A stretch of DNA of 64,000 nucleotides, from the NCBI RefSeq assembly GCF_000002075.1, contig NW_004797272.1, positions 4,228,498 to 4,292,497 on the forward strand, read 5' to 3'. The notes beneath the pieces were generated by a model, which saw only the letters and a program-made list of their open reading frames with translations, did no database searches and was not told the DNA's origin. The stretch is from Aplysia californica (taxonomy: Eukaryota; Mollusca; Gastropoda; Aplysiida; Aplysiidae). Numbering within the stretch: the stretch's first letter is position 1; each line of letters begins with the position of its first letter. Below, piece by piece: positions 54,316 through 64,000 of this stretch. Made by a program: the position numbers and the translations under genes.

Positions 54316-57300
54316 TCACGTGACACTGTTGCCAGGAGTTTCACGAAATCTGTAAAACAAGACCATTGGCGTTTCCTGTGGGTGACAAAAAAAAAGGACA
54401 AAAATTAATATAATAAATAGAATAACTACATTAACAAGCGCTACAAGCCTGACTGTTCATCAACAAAACACGAAAGTTGTACAAATGATCATATTCGAAA
54501 ATAGTAACAGTGTCCTAATCAAATTGTTGCATGGTTTCAGAACCTAAACCAGTGACAGTTAAAAGAACAAACATTTCCATTATCTTGTCAACATTTTATT
54601 AGCCATCACTCGGTATAAATCATGTCACCACAGTGAAATCTCTGTTGAAGATTGTCGTAACTATCGAAGGCGTTTGGTCAGCTCAGGGCAGTACACATAG
54701 CTAGAGGTTTCGATAAGAGTGAGGCATCGGCCGACACTGGGCTGATCTGGCAAAAGCTAAAACTTGTAGGACTATTAACAAGCACAGTAAATCTCAACCC
54801 CCAAGTGCAAAGTATCAAATTTTAGCCAACTGGATAATCAATCTCACCAACAACTCAGAAGTGATAGTTGGGACTACTCATGACCACCAAGGCTGTATAA
54901 AGAAAGAGTCCTATAGAAAAGGAGTCAGCAATTATCATATTAAATAAATTATGCCCTTTACTAACAATAAACTTATCATTTTACCCAGCAGACTAATAAG
55001 TGAAAGAAAAAACCCACAGAAAAAGCATACAAAGAATTGATTTTCCTACGATTTCACACAAAGATTTGTGCCAGATACTTTCTGTTTTTTTCAACTCCAC
55101 TGAACATAACAAATTTAAAAAATAAAATAATTCAAGCATAACCCCGGAAATAAGAACTAATCATTTATCTTTTTAAAGTTTGCTCTCCAACAGACAAAAT
55201 TAAACCAGGTACAGTTCTAGTTGACAGTAACAACGCTGCACGTTACATAGTGAAACTAGAGACATTTATGTGAAAAGGATGGTGCTTGGAGCTAGCAGGG
55301 ATGCCACTTGACTTTTTTTAAATAGCTGAAAATCCACACGCGAAGGTCTCGTTAACATATGAATATATCAATTTGAAACCCAAAGGGTTTTTCCATAACT
55401 ATAGATTCCATCTCGATTTCAATAACGGAATAGCAGATCAGGATCAAAATACCGGAAATACCTGAAAAAAGCGGCATCCCTGAGCGAGGTTCTATATCCA
55501 TTATACCCATCCGTTGTTTCCGGGTATTGTCATGCCTAGACCTGCATGTGAGCCTCAACCAGATTGTCTGAAAATTTTGCACACCTCCTCCCCCCAAAAA
55601 AACTAAAGAGCTTTTAAATTGTGGGTGTTATAAAAGAAAAGACTTCCGAGTAACGAGCGACCATCCCAACAAACACTATAAAGAAGAGACCTAACTCTAA
55701 CCCTACCCCATAAAAGAACCTGCAACGGCCCTTAAGTAAAAAGGCCAGCACAAGTTTAAAAAAATTAAAAAATTTTAAAGCACACTCCAAAACAAACAAG
55801 GAGCATTTAATTTTAAAAAAAATTAATATGGCCTGCATAGCTATAATAGGGTTTAATACAATAATACAATAGATTTGGAATATGAATCCTCCATATAGTT
55901 ATAGATCTAGTAATCTAAATAAATCTCGATCTAGATCAAGTAGAACAAGTGAATAGGAATTGGCCTTGAACGAGAAATCCGCATCCGATTCCGAACAGAT
56001 GGACTCAGCTGAGTCCAGATCTAGATCTAGAATTCTAGATTCTAAGTAAATAATTCACGCACCTGATGAAAAGCGTTTTGCTAACATAAATATTACAGCA
56101 CAACCTATAATAGGGTTTGACACAATAGAATTGAAATATGAATCCTCCATTGAGGTCTATAATGATCTATAAATCTCTATATGTAAAGTAGATCAAGTGA
56201 GTCGGACTTGAATGAATCCACATGATCTGAACAATCGGTAAACAAACTAAATTAAAATGGCCGCTCCAGCACGAAACTGAAAGTAGATAATTTAGGTCTT
56301 CATACTTTTTCGCATTCGTATTTCTACTCAGGTTCTGACAATTATGTCGGAAACGCCGACGTCCGCACAAAAACGAAAGTGCCGACAAAGCAGAGGGCAG
56401 AAAAAGGGGGGCGCTGGCAGTCGGCCAGACCTCGCACTTCACACATTGACTGATACAGGTGGGCCTAGCGATAGCATCGGCCGGCTCGCGGGTCAGGTCG
56501 CGATTGTTTGATTTCAGACGATTGTCTGCAAACATGCAGATCTACATGCCTTTTCCAAGTACTACATGACCCCTTCTGAGTCAGAATGTTTCTCTTTTCC
56601 TAAAAAAATTATGCTAATCATACGCTGATAATGTCAGCCCTGAACTCAAGAATGGCTTACCTTCCCAAACCAGTTCATTAAGAAGATTTGTTTCATGGAC
56701 ACCTCATCTGATAACACTTCCCGATCACAGATCACTTCCACCTGAAAAATAATGTCCATTTCATTATTACACACTGAGCTGAAGAGAAGAGATTGTATAT
56801 GCAATGTCAATCTCATAGTGCCATCAAGAAAAGCAAGATGACAATTAAGAACAAGAAAGTAAAAGAGAAGAAATTAAGACCTGTTATTCACACCACTAAA
56901 TGGAGGCAGGGAAGAAATTAAGAACTTTTGTCTGATGCAAAAGGAAGCTCCTCAGTAAATAAATATTTTTGGAGTTGAAAGAAATTTTTCTTTTAGTTCA
57001 AATCATGCCATCATTATATAAACATGAGAACAGTTATTTTCCGATAAACCCTCTGAATAAAAGTCACAAGTTGTCCCAATAATATGAAACTACTATTTGT
57101 ACCACAACTCTTCTTTCGCATGCTGCTCATTTAAAGGTAAAATTATTTTCACATGAACCCAACATTAAACAATATAATTCATTGAACACAATTGTTAATC
57201 TAGATGAAAATAAAGAGAACCTGAACTTCAGGTGGAATTAGAAGCTTTTTGTAGAGCATAGCTTTCAGATGTGACACGAGCACTCTTATAGAACATCTCA

Positions 57301-60300
57301 AGAACTTCCTGTCCAGAGGTCGCAGGGCCAGGACTTTTCCTCTGTGCATGATTCGCTGAGACCTGTGAACAGTTTTTAAAAAAAAGCTGAAATGGTATAG
57401 GTTTAACACCCTATCAGCACTCTTAGGTTATTTAAGAAGAGGTGGGGCCTCCGAGTTTAATGTTCATCTCCGAAAGGACCGAGCCAAAAGGGACTTTTGT
57501 GTAAAGTGCCTTTTTCCAAGGATACAACATGAGGCCGAGCTGAGGCTTGAACCCCCGAACCCGCAATCTCACGATTACGAGTCCGGTAGCCTAACCACTA
57601 GGTTACCTTTTCGTTTTAGTTTTAGTAGAGGTTTTACGGCGCTCACAACTGCATAAGGTCATATGAACGCAAGAAGATTAGAAGTGTTACAAGAGAGTAA
57701 CAAACATATAAAAGAAGGAGGGGAGATAAGGACAACAGATGTTTGTTGATTGGAAAGAAGAAGCAAACCACACCAGAGCACCCACCAACCACCCACACTA
57801 GGTTACCAACGCTACTGTGAACAGGTTAAAAATAGCAGAAGCCTCGGGGAACAATAATAATTCTGATTTTTTAAGTAGACCTGCCAACCACTCTATGTCC
57901 TAAAAGAGGAATCTTCCTCAAAATCAGACTCTCCAGAACCCCAATAGAATAAGATTACATAACAAACTGATCATAGCTTTTTAAATGTGTGTAATGCAAA
58001 TAAGCAAATAAAATTGTATCTTCCTGTCACTTGCCATAAGTCACATATGACCCTTCAGAAAAGGAATTTCACCAAAAAAAAAAAAAAATTAAATAAGAAA
58101 AAAAAAACAAATAAAAAAAACGATTGGGGTACTTTGGCATGCAAAAAAACCCCAAAAAACTGGAGGCCTCCAAAAATATCAGAGTAATAGGCAGATCTGA
58201 AGATTTTACCCACAGGTTTCAATAGAATATACAGCTTCTTTCAGAAATGGGCCCTCACCACAATAAGATGAGATAAGATAAGATAAGATACATCTTTATT
58301 GTCCAGATCCTGGCACATTGGTTTGGTGTTCCACCACGAGTACACACACACACACACACGCACACACACACACGTGCACGCACATGCACACACAAGTAGG
58401 CTTACAATCGCATACATAATATAAATGAGCAGCAATATAAACAATAATAATCGTAAGCTAGATACACACTCAATGTTATTTTGATGCATGCTCTAAGGTC
58501 GTAAGTACACTAAACAAGATAGATGGTTAAGATGGAAGCATTTTGATAGATGATGGTAAAAATGACCTTCTGTATCTTTCTTTGTTACAGATCAGAAGCA
58601 TGGGTCTTTTACTTCTGACTGATGTTTTTATTTGAGGGAACAAGGGATGTTTGTTGTCTAAAAAGATGGAATTAATTTTCTTAGTGCAAGCTGTTATATA
58701 AGCAAAGTGAACACACCCGGTCGCCACAGAGTAGCGCCCTTATGCCAATCATCCACCTCTTTCACCCTGGAATTGGGCAAGGCTGCTAAGCATGGCTTTC
58801 CATCTGTCTTTGTCCTGGATGATCTTCTCCACCTCCAGCCAGTTGTGTCTCATATGCCTGAAGTCTGCTCCCAGATCTCGCTCTCAGGCGGATCTCAGCC
58901 CTCCTCTCTTTCTTTACCCCCGAAGGTTCCATGGAAGGCTTTGTCTTGTCACATTGTAAGCTGGCTTCCTAAACATACGATGTCTATTCCACCCCATCTT
59001 TTTTTTTTTTTTTTGATCTCACAATCAACTGGTTTTTGTTTGGTTTGCCTTCATAATACTATATCACTGATATTGTCCGGCCAGTGGATTTTCATATATT
59101 CCTCAGGAAATTATTAATGAAAGACTAATTTGTTTACTATCTGCTTTTTTAGTCTCCATGTTTCCAATGCATACAACGATACCTTTTTTTTTACATTTGA
59201 ATTGAAAATCTCGATCTTCGTACTTGCCCTGATGCTTCCCAATCTCCAGACAGAGAGTAACTGTTGGAATGCTCCCTTTGCTTTTCGTAATCTTGGTCTT
59301 GGCATCACAGATTGTTCTTCCTGTGCCATCCATGATACTTCCTTCACAGATAAAAGGGGTCACTTCCTCTATGTGTATTTCGCTGACCTTAATGTCATCT
59401 TTTACACCTGTGCTGATCTTCCGAATTTTTTGACATGGGTCCTGTCTATCTTTAAATGTGAACAATGCAACAGTACACTCAATTCATTGACCAAAAAATG
59501 TATTCACAATTTTCAAAACACTGCTCAGTTTATTCCAGAATCAGGTCCTATCCATTTTTAAATGTGAACAATTTATCAGTACATTATATACATTCACAAA
59601 TAAAATTAAGGAACTAGATCTCATCTATTAACTGATTAATAATTTTTATACAATAAAACTACAGATCATTTTCTCTGAAGACTAACCTGTATCGCTCCAA
59701 ACAGAGACATATTTGTTCATCATTTTTGTAAAGGTGACCATCTGGATTGTTAATTACACTAGACAACTTTGGAGTGACGGGTTCCTCTGAAAAAGACAAA
59801 TATACATAAAAATACGAAATAAAAAACATGGTTAAATATTCAAGAAAAACCAATGCAAATGTAAAATCCTACATACTATACATCAACCTGCAGAGTATTT
59901 TTTAAATCCAGACTAGATACATACACCATGTAACCCACTAGACCCAATTGCTGCAAACGGCCAACCAACTTGCTCGTACAAAAAGCCAATCACACGTGAA
60001 ACATATATATTTTGTTCATTGATAACTCCCTCAGTTTTATCTTAACTGGAGCAGCAATCATCCCAACAGGTAGCAAGTCCTCTTGAACAGAATTCTTTAA
60101 AAATACAGATTGTGTTTTAGCTTTAAACTCTAAGGCAATATAAAAGTAAAAGAAAAAAGTACCAAAAAGTGACTTTTCGTGACCGGTGGGCCAGAAAAAA
60201 ATCTTTTAAAAATCCCCCCCCACCCCCCCTCTTTAAAGAGAAACTCAAGAGTGGAAAAGATAATGATAGGGCTTTAATTCAAGGTACAGGTTGTCTCAAG

Positions 60301-60502
60301 AAAATTGTTTATCTAATACAAAAAAAAAAGAAACTATGCGACAGCTAGATGCAATCGAATGATACTTTCAAATGGTACATTTATAATTCTACGATAATTA
60401 GGACCAAAGTGACAGACTTTTTTTGTGACCTAACTAAGCATACTCAAGTGTGGCATGCTTAACTGGTAAATATTTCAAATTGAACATAGTAAAGCTTTAC
60501 TG

Positions 60503-60541
<39 letters not shown>

Positions 60542-63447
60542 TATATATATATTTTTAAAACAAGATGAAGTTGTTTGTTCACTTGGCAGAGTTCTATAAA
60601 GGCAGAAGCTGACTTTCATGCAAATGAACAAAGAACTAACCTGCTCTTGTTCCAGGTTTTTTATCTACTGCCATGCCTCTAGATTTATTGAATTCCTCCC
60701 GACGAAGTTCCTCATCTGAGATGAAATTTCACAAACAAGTTAATAATTAGTAAATTTTAAATAAAAAAAGTGTATGAAGTTTAACGCCCCTATGAACACT
60801 TAATAGGTTATTGAACTTCTTATCTCTGACAAGCCACTCTTCAAAGGCTCTTGGTTGAAACTGTGGGCTGATGATCCACTGGTAGTGGTTCGGGCACATT
60901 CATAAAAATTTACAACATTGATGTTTTATTAATTTTCAGCTATTGCAGAAAACAGTTCTCTTTTTATCAGTTCTTTCATCAGACAAAGAACTTTCAAAAC
61001 AAGCTCATTTCTCTTGATTTAATGATGTTTATGTCACTTTTAGGTTTTGTACCAAAAGAAGGCTCCGGTACAATGGGAAAACCCCCCTCTGGAGATAAAA
61101 GAGTTCAGAAGTGATAGAAAATAAGTACTAAGCTGCACTTATGCAACAACTGGAATATGTGTTTCTTTTTAGTAGGAGTAAAATAAGGACACAGAAAAAC
61201 TGAGTGAAATTAAGTCTAAAAAACACAACGGACCCTAGTTTCAGAGAGGAACAAAGCCTCGGAAAGTCAATGAGATCCAATTTGCATCCTGTAAAAAGTA
61301 ATAGTTTGCAGCAATGTAAAGAAGACTTCACAAAGGCTACTTGCACCAAAAGAAAAATGTATAAATAACACAAGCTAACAGGATGACAAATTGTCTTTGG
61401 GTATTTGAGCATCAGGTTTCCAATATATATGCCCTTGATGTTGAAAAAAAAAAGCAAAACATCCCTAACACCCACTTGTAAGATCTTTACTTTGGTGGAT
61501 AGAATTAGAAAGTTAAGTGCCATTTTCAAGTTTCAAAATGTGGGTCAGTTTCAAACCATCCAGTAGCAAAACAAAACTATAAAACATTACTGAAAACACC
61601 TGAAACATTGCTTTCAAGAATGTGAAGTTTTACAAGACCATATTTTTTTTAAACAAATCTTAAAAGGCAGCCGGTATTTTCACGAAATGTGAAAACAAAA
61701 TTTATGCACAAAAAAATGACACGCATTTTCACGACGTGTTTTTCTCTTTGGACCAATCAGTGAACAGCTGGGTCAAGCCAGAGGGTGTATATTTATAGAC
61801 TCTCTGCCCTTTGGCCTTGCTTGCCTTCCTTCTCTCACTCTCTCAATAAGAATGGCGGAAGCGAATCCCCATCCCTTCGAAATGGGACGGATTTTAAAAT
61901 CATATTGTGAGTTTGAGGAAGAATTTCGGACGTATTGCGGTACAAAGTATATTTTTGGCAAAAAATCCTCTAAATCATTCACCGGCAAGAACAACACAAT
62001 CAAAGATGAGTCGAAACACTACCCGGCAGAGTGGCAGTACTTCAAGTTCATCCTGTTCTTGATTTGCAAACATTAAGGTCGAGTGCGCGCAAATAGGCCA
62101 GATATACAACTTACTGCCGAGGGGTTAGATTCTAGATCTACAGCCCGAAAAGCAAGAAAGCAAGTGTGCCCCTCCCCCCCCTCTATCTCTCTCTCTTTTC
62201 AAAGATTTTTAAATACGGGTTGGGGCAGAGATGATGATACAAAAAGAAAGCCTACATGATTTCGGGATATAGATCTAGGCTACGGGTTTTGCAAGGGAAA
62301 GTTGGAAGCACTCTCGGCACCCATCGCATCTCAAATCCGGTGGTTTTGACACCTTAATCGGAATGGTGTTATTCAAAATTGGAAACCAGATCTAGATCTA
62401 CCCAAAAAGAATTGTATTTTAGCTAATAGGCTTAAACCTCTGCAGTAAGAACCAGGATAATGTCTTTGACAGGTCGTGAAAATGCGCGTAAATTTTTTCC
62501 CCACGACATGTCGTGAAAATACCGGCTGCCACCTTAAAAACACACATGAGACAAGCTTTGAAAAGTGAACATTCACTTTCCATCAAAAATTAGATTTATA
62601 TAAATGAGAATCATTTATCTTTGTCAGTGCTATTTTTCACTACAAAACTACATAATTCAATGTCCAGTCTCTGACATAACCAAATCATGTTGTCAGTAAA
62701 AGGGAGCATACAAACAACACAGTCCCACTGATACATTTTCTTAGCTCTAAACAAAAATGTTGTATTACTTTCAAAGAGGTTTGGAATCAGCTTGTACACA
62801 ATGTCTTGCAATGTTCTGTCTGGCCGAAGCAGGAAAAGTGGATGCGTTTCATGAACCTTGAGCTTGCATTGAGGGCAGTGTTTGCAACTCATCAGATACT
62901 TTACTATGCAGCTCTTGCAAACTGAAAAATACCAGCATAAACGAGATAGAAAGATGAATAACAAGCACATACAGCACAGCTGGAGTAATATGAAATATGG
63001 ATCGACCCAGAAACTAATGCTGATCAAGAGAACTAGAACAATATTTACTTTTAAATATATTACTTCTATGAAACTTTGTATCCCTGTCAGCCTAAGTTGG
63101 CCCTAACAGGCAGAGTTGAAGCCTGCTTCCTAAATGATCTAAACTGTGTTTATGGAGGTGTCATTAACGAGAAAACATTTGGGGCAGGGTGTGTGCGTGT
63201 AAATAGTATATTTACAAAACGTTCTACAGTGTTGGCATTCTTTAATCAAGAGTGATTTTAACCTTATTGGATCTAAACTATTCAACACCACTGAGATAAA
63301 ACTGGCCTGAGCTTTGTCAAAAGAGTAAAGAGTGCAAAACTTACATGTGTGTAGGCATTCTGTGATGGTGGTCGCATCTATAAAATACCCTCGACAAAGG
63401 GAACACACAACATGAGGATTGATGTCCTGAATGCATATCTTTATGGT
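54316..63447 (-). CDS. PCGF1: Polycomb group RING finger protein 1 (5' end incomplete)
   Basis: Seven exons: 63447-63345, 62921-62769, 60715-60641, 59786-59687, 57362-57221, 56741-56661 and 54375-54316, giving 237 codons plus TGA with compatible phases. The RING reads [41 protein letters not shown]. Then [20 protein letters not shown] and VYKLIPNL. The RAWUL domain runs from [13 protein letters not shown] through [38 protein letters not shown] and LMNWFGK to [10 protein letters not shown]. The [29 protein letters not shown] block and the short C-terminus fit PCGF1 (NSPC1), a subunit of the non-canonical PRC1.1 complex with KDM2B and BCOR. An in-frame ATG at 63477 lies across the acceptor, so the true start is probably in an upstream exon not seen. 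The donor of exon 5 (GTTCTC at 57220) is weak; GTTCAG six bases earlier also keeps phase. Confidence 0.92.
55840..56200. repeat. local duplication in PCGF1 intron 6
   Basis: The block CTATAATAGGGTTTAATACA ... ATATGAATCCTCCATA at 55840-55895 recurs at 56106-56153 (period about 267 bp), each followed by TAGATC-rich sequence. Confidence 0.55.
57478..57607 (-). repeat. tRNA-derived SINE head fragment
   Basis: Same family as 19563-19905: GTGTAAAGTGCCTTTTTCCA, GAGGCTTGAACCCCCGAACC (degraded B box) and GTAGCCTAACCACTAGG (A-box complement). It was used as the insertion site by the R1 copy at 57608-57795. Confidence 0.65.
57608..57795 (-). repeat. R1 SINE, full length with 12-bp target duplication
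   Basis: 188 bp flanked by perfect CACTAGGTTACC direct repeats (57596-57607 and 57796-57807). On its own strand it runs TGGGTGGTTGGTGGGTGCTC, a pyrimidine-rich centre, TTACTCTCTTGTAACAC, CATATGACCTTATGCAGTTG, GAGCGCCGTAAAAC and an ACTAAAA-type tail. This copy defines both ends of the family. No A/B-box pair and no tRNA, 7SL or 5S likeness seen. Confidence 0.9.
58262..58395 (-). repeat. LINE-like 3' end with (TTATC)n tail and CA repeat
   Basis: On the minus strand GGACAATAAAGATGTATC is followed by four to five CTTAT units, the usual terminus of several non-LTR elements. A (CA)n run at 58342-58393 adjoins. It may be the 3' end of the LINE at 58720-59470. Confidence 0.5.
58720..59470 (-). mobile_element. 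LINE reverse-transcriptase C-terminal fragment
   Basis: Minus-strand pieces in shifted frames: [20 protein letters not shown], then [46 protein letters not shown], and near the 3' end a [16 protein letters not shown]-like segment. The KARGAF.QL..IW and K..L+NS.V...LLYG.E.W blocks are the post-catalytic part of RTE/CR1-like non-LTR elements. It lies in the same orientation as PCGF1, in its intron 4. Confidence 0.7.
60508..60553. repeat. (AT)n microsatellite
   Basis: About 20 AT units with one ACAC interruption, in PCGF1 intron 3. Confidence 0.9.
61666..62530 (+). mobile_element. Mutator-type element with FLYWCH/FAR1-like fragment
   Basis: Long inverted ends of about 70-80 bp begin GGCAGCCGGTATTTTCACGA on both sides. 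They share AAAATTTAYGC and CGCATTTTCACGAC blocks further in. The flanks are a 9-bp duplication with one mismatch (ATCTTAAAA at 61657-61665, ACCTTAAAA at 62531-62539). Inside, a + strand ORF (61852-62076) reads [20 protein letters not shown] ... [14 protein letters not shown], resembling the N-terminal zinc-binding domain of ZSWIM/FAR1-like transposases. No catalytic domain, so non-autonomous. PCGF1 intron 2. Confidence 0.75.
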
Positions 63448-63929
63448 CTGAAAAGACAGAGAGAAGGGGATTCTCATGTGTCTTTTGACAAGTTCAACAC
63501 ACTAAACAATGCATGTTTCAATTCATACAAAAGAAAGGGGCATGTAATATAAAACAAGTATTTATTTTTACTCCAATGACAGCAAAAAAATATAATATAC
63601 CACACAAGAAAATAAATTATCCATTGCCACAGTATAACAAATTCTGAAACTACATTGGAAGTGCACGGGTCAAAGTCAAAGGTAGAGATGTGGTTACAGT
63701 TGATGGATTATGACCAAACAATAACAGTGCACAGTTCAGTGACCATGATCTCACTGGCTTATTAAATTACTTTTAAAACATTTGTTAATTACACCCCCAT
63801 TAATACAAGGCCGGATCTATTTCTCAGAACGTTTGGGAAAATAAACTTGAACTCTATTTCTCCGAACGGTTACCGTTCTCGAGATTTGTTGATAATAAGC
63901 GAATGGAGTGGCCCGTGTTTGTGTGTACG

Positions 63930-63979
63930 TGTGCATGTGAGTGTGAGTGTGTGAGTGTGCGTGTGTGTGTGTGTGTGTA
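63930..63979. repeat. (GT)n microsatellite
   Basis: GTGT runs with GA interruptions near the window end. 63480-64000 shows no recognised PCGF1 first exon. Confidence 0.8.
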
Positions 63980-64000
63980 AGGTGTGAACAGGTGGATGGT

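Noticed and set aside
58707-59561. Two + strand ORFs over 130 codons
   Set aside because: Antisense shadows of the minus-strand LINE fragment.
63447-63477. In-frame ATG at 63477 as the PCGF1 start
   Set aside because: It lies before the polypyrimidine tract and AG acceptor at 63448-63450, so it is probably intronic; kept only as an alternative.

Overview
This is an animal nuclear window that is AT-rich, intron-rich and full of repeats. Split exons with GT-AG borders, polyadenylation signals, tRNA-derived SINEs and cut-and-paste transposons all show this. The repeat repertoire suggests a lophotrochozoan, probably a gastropod mollusc. That placement is inference; no mitochondrial, rRNA or other diagnostic marker is present.

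Four host genes can be read through their splice sites. (1) 75-1739, + strand: the last two coding exons of a KLHL10-type BTB-Kelch protein; the 5' part lies before the window. (2) 17616-4272, - strand: a complete eight-exon NDUFA10 (complex I, 42 kDa subunit), tail-to-tail with KLHL10. (3) 30211-36698, + strand: a complete seven-exon PCGF3 with a long 3'UTR. (4) 63447-54316, - strand: PCGF1 in seven visible exons, lacking only its first few codons. PCGF3 and PCGF1 are RING-RAWUL paralogues of non-canonical PRC1 and converge across about 14 kb (40.1-54.3 kb). Both have an intron at the same place in the RING finger.

Most of the rest is transposon-derived. Intron 1 of NDUFA10 holds a three-level nest: a Tc1/mariner-pogo type MITE inside a hAT element with a perfect 8-bp target duplication, inside a TTAA-flanked piggyBac-like element. 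A 1.2-kb Mutator-type element with a perfect 9-bp duplication follows 15 bp later. The 17.6-30 kb interval between the divergent NDUFA10 and PCGF3 carries inverted tRNA-SINE copies, long microsatellites, a 1.8-kb composite palindrome (interrupted by a 155-N gap) and a scattered family of short palindromes. The 40-54 kb interval carries a broken Mutator-like transposase, two piggyBac transposase fragments, and an element with about 39-bp inverted repeats and an aspartate-rich tandem-repeat reading frame. A PCGF1 intron carries another Mutator-type element with a FLYWCH/FAR1-like fragment and a LINE fragment.

A SINE of about 180-190 bp, here called R1, occurs at more than a dozen sites. Two copies have clear 11-12 bp target duplications, but I see no tRNA-like head in it. 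No CRISPR, rRNA or convincing free-standing tRNA gene was found. The assembly has two N gaps (24364-24518 and 50641-50740).
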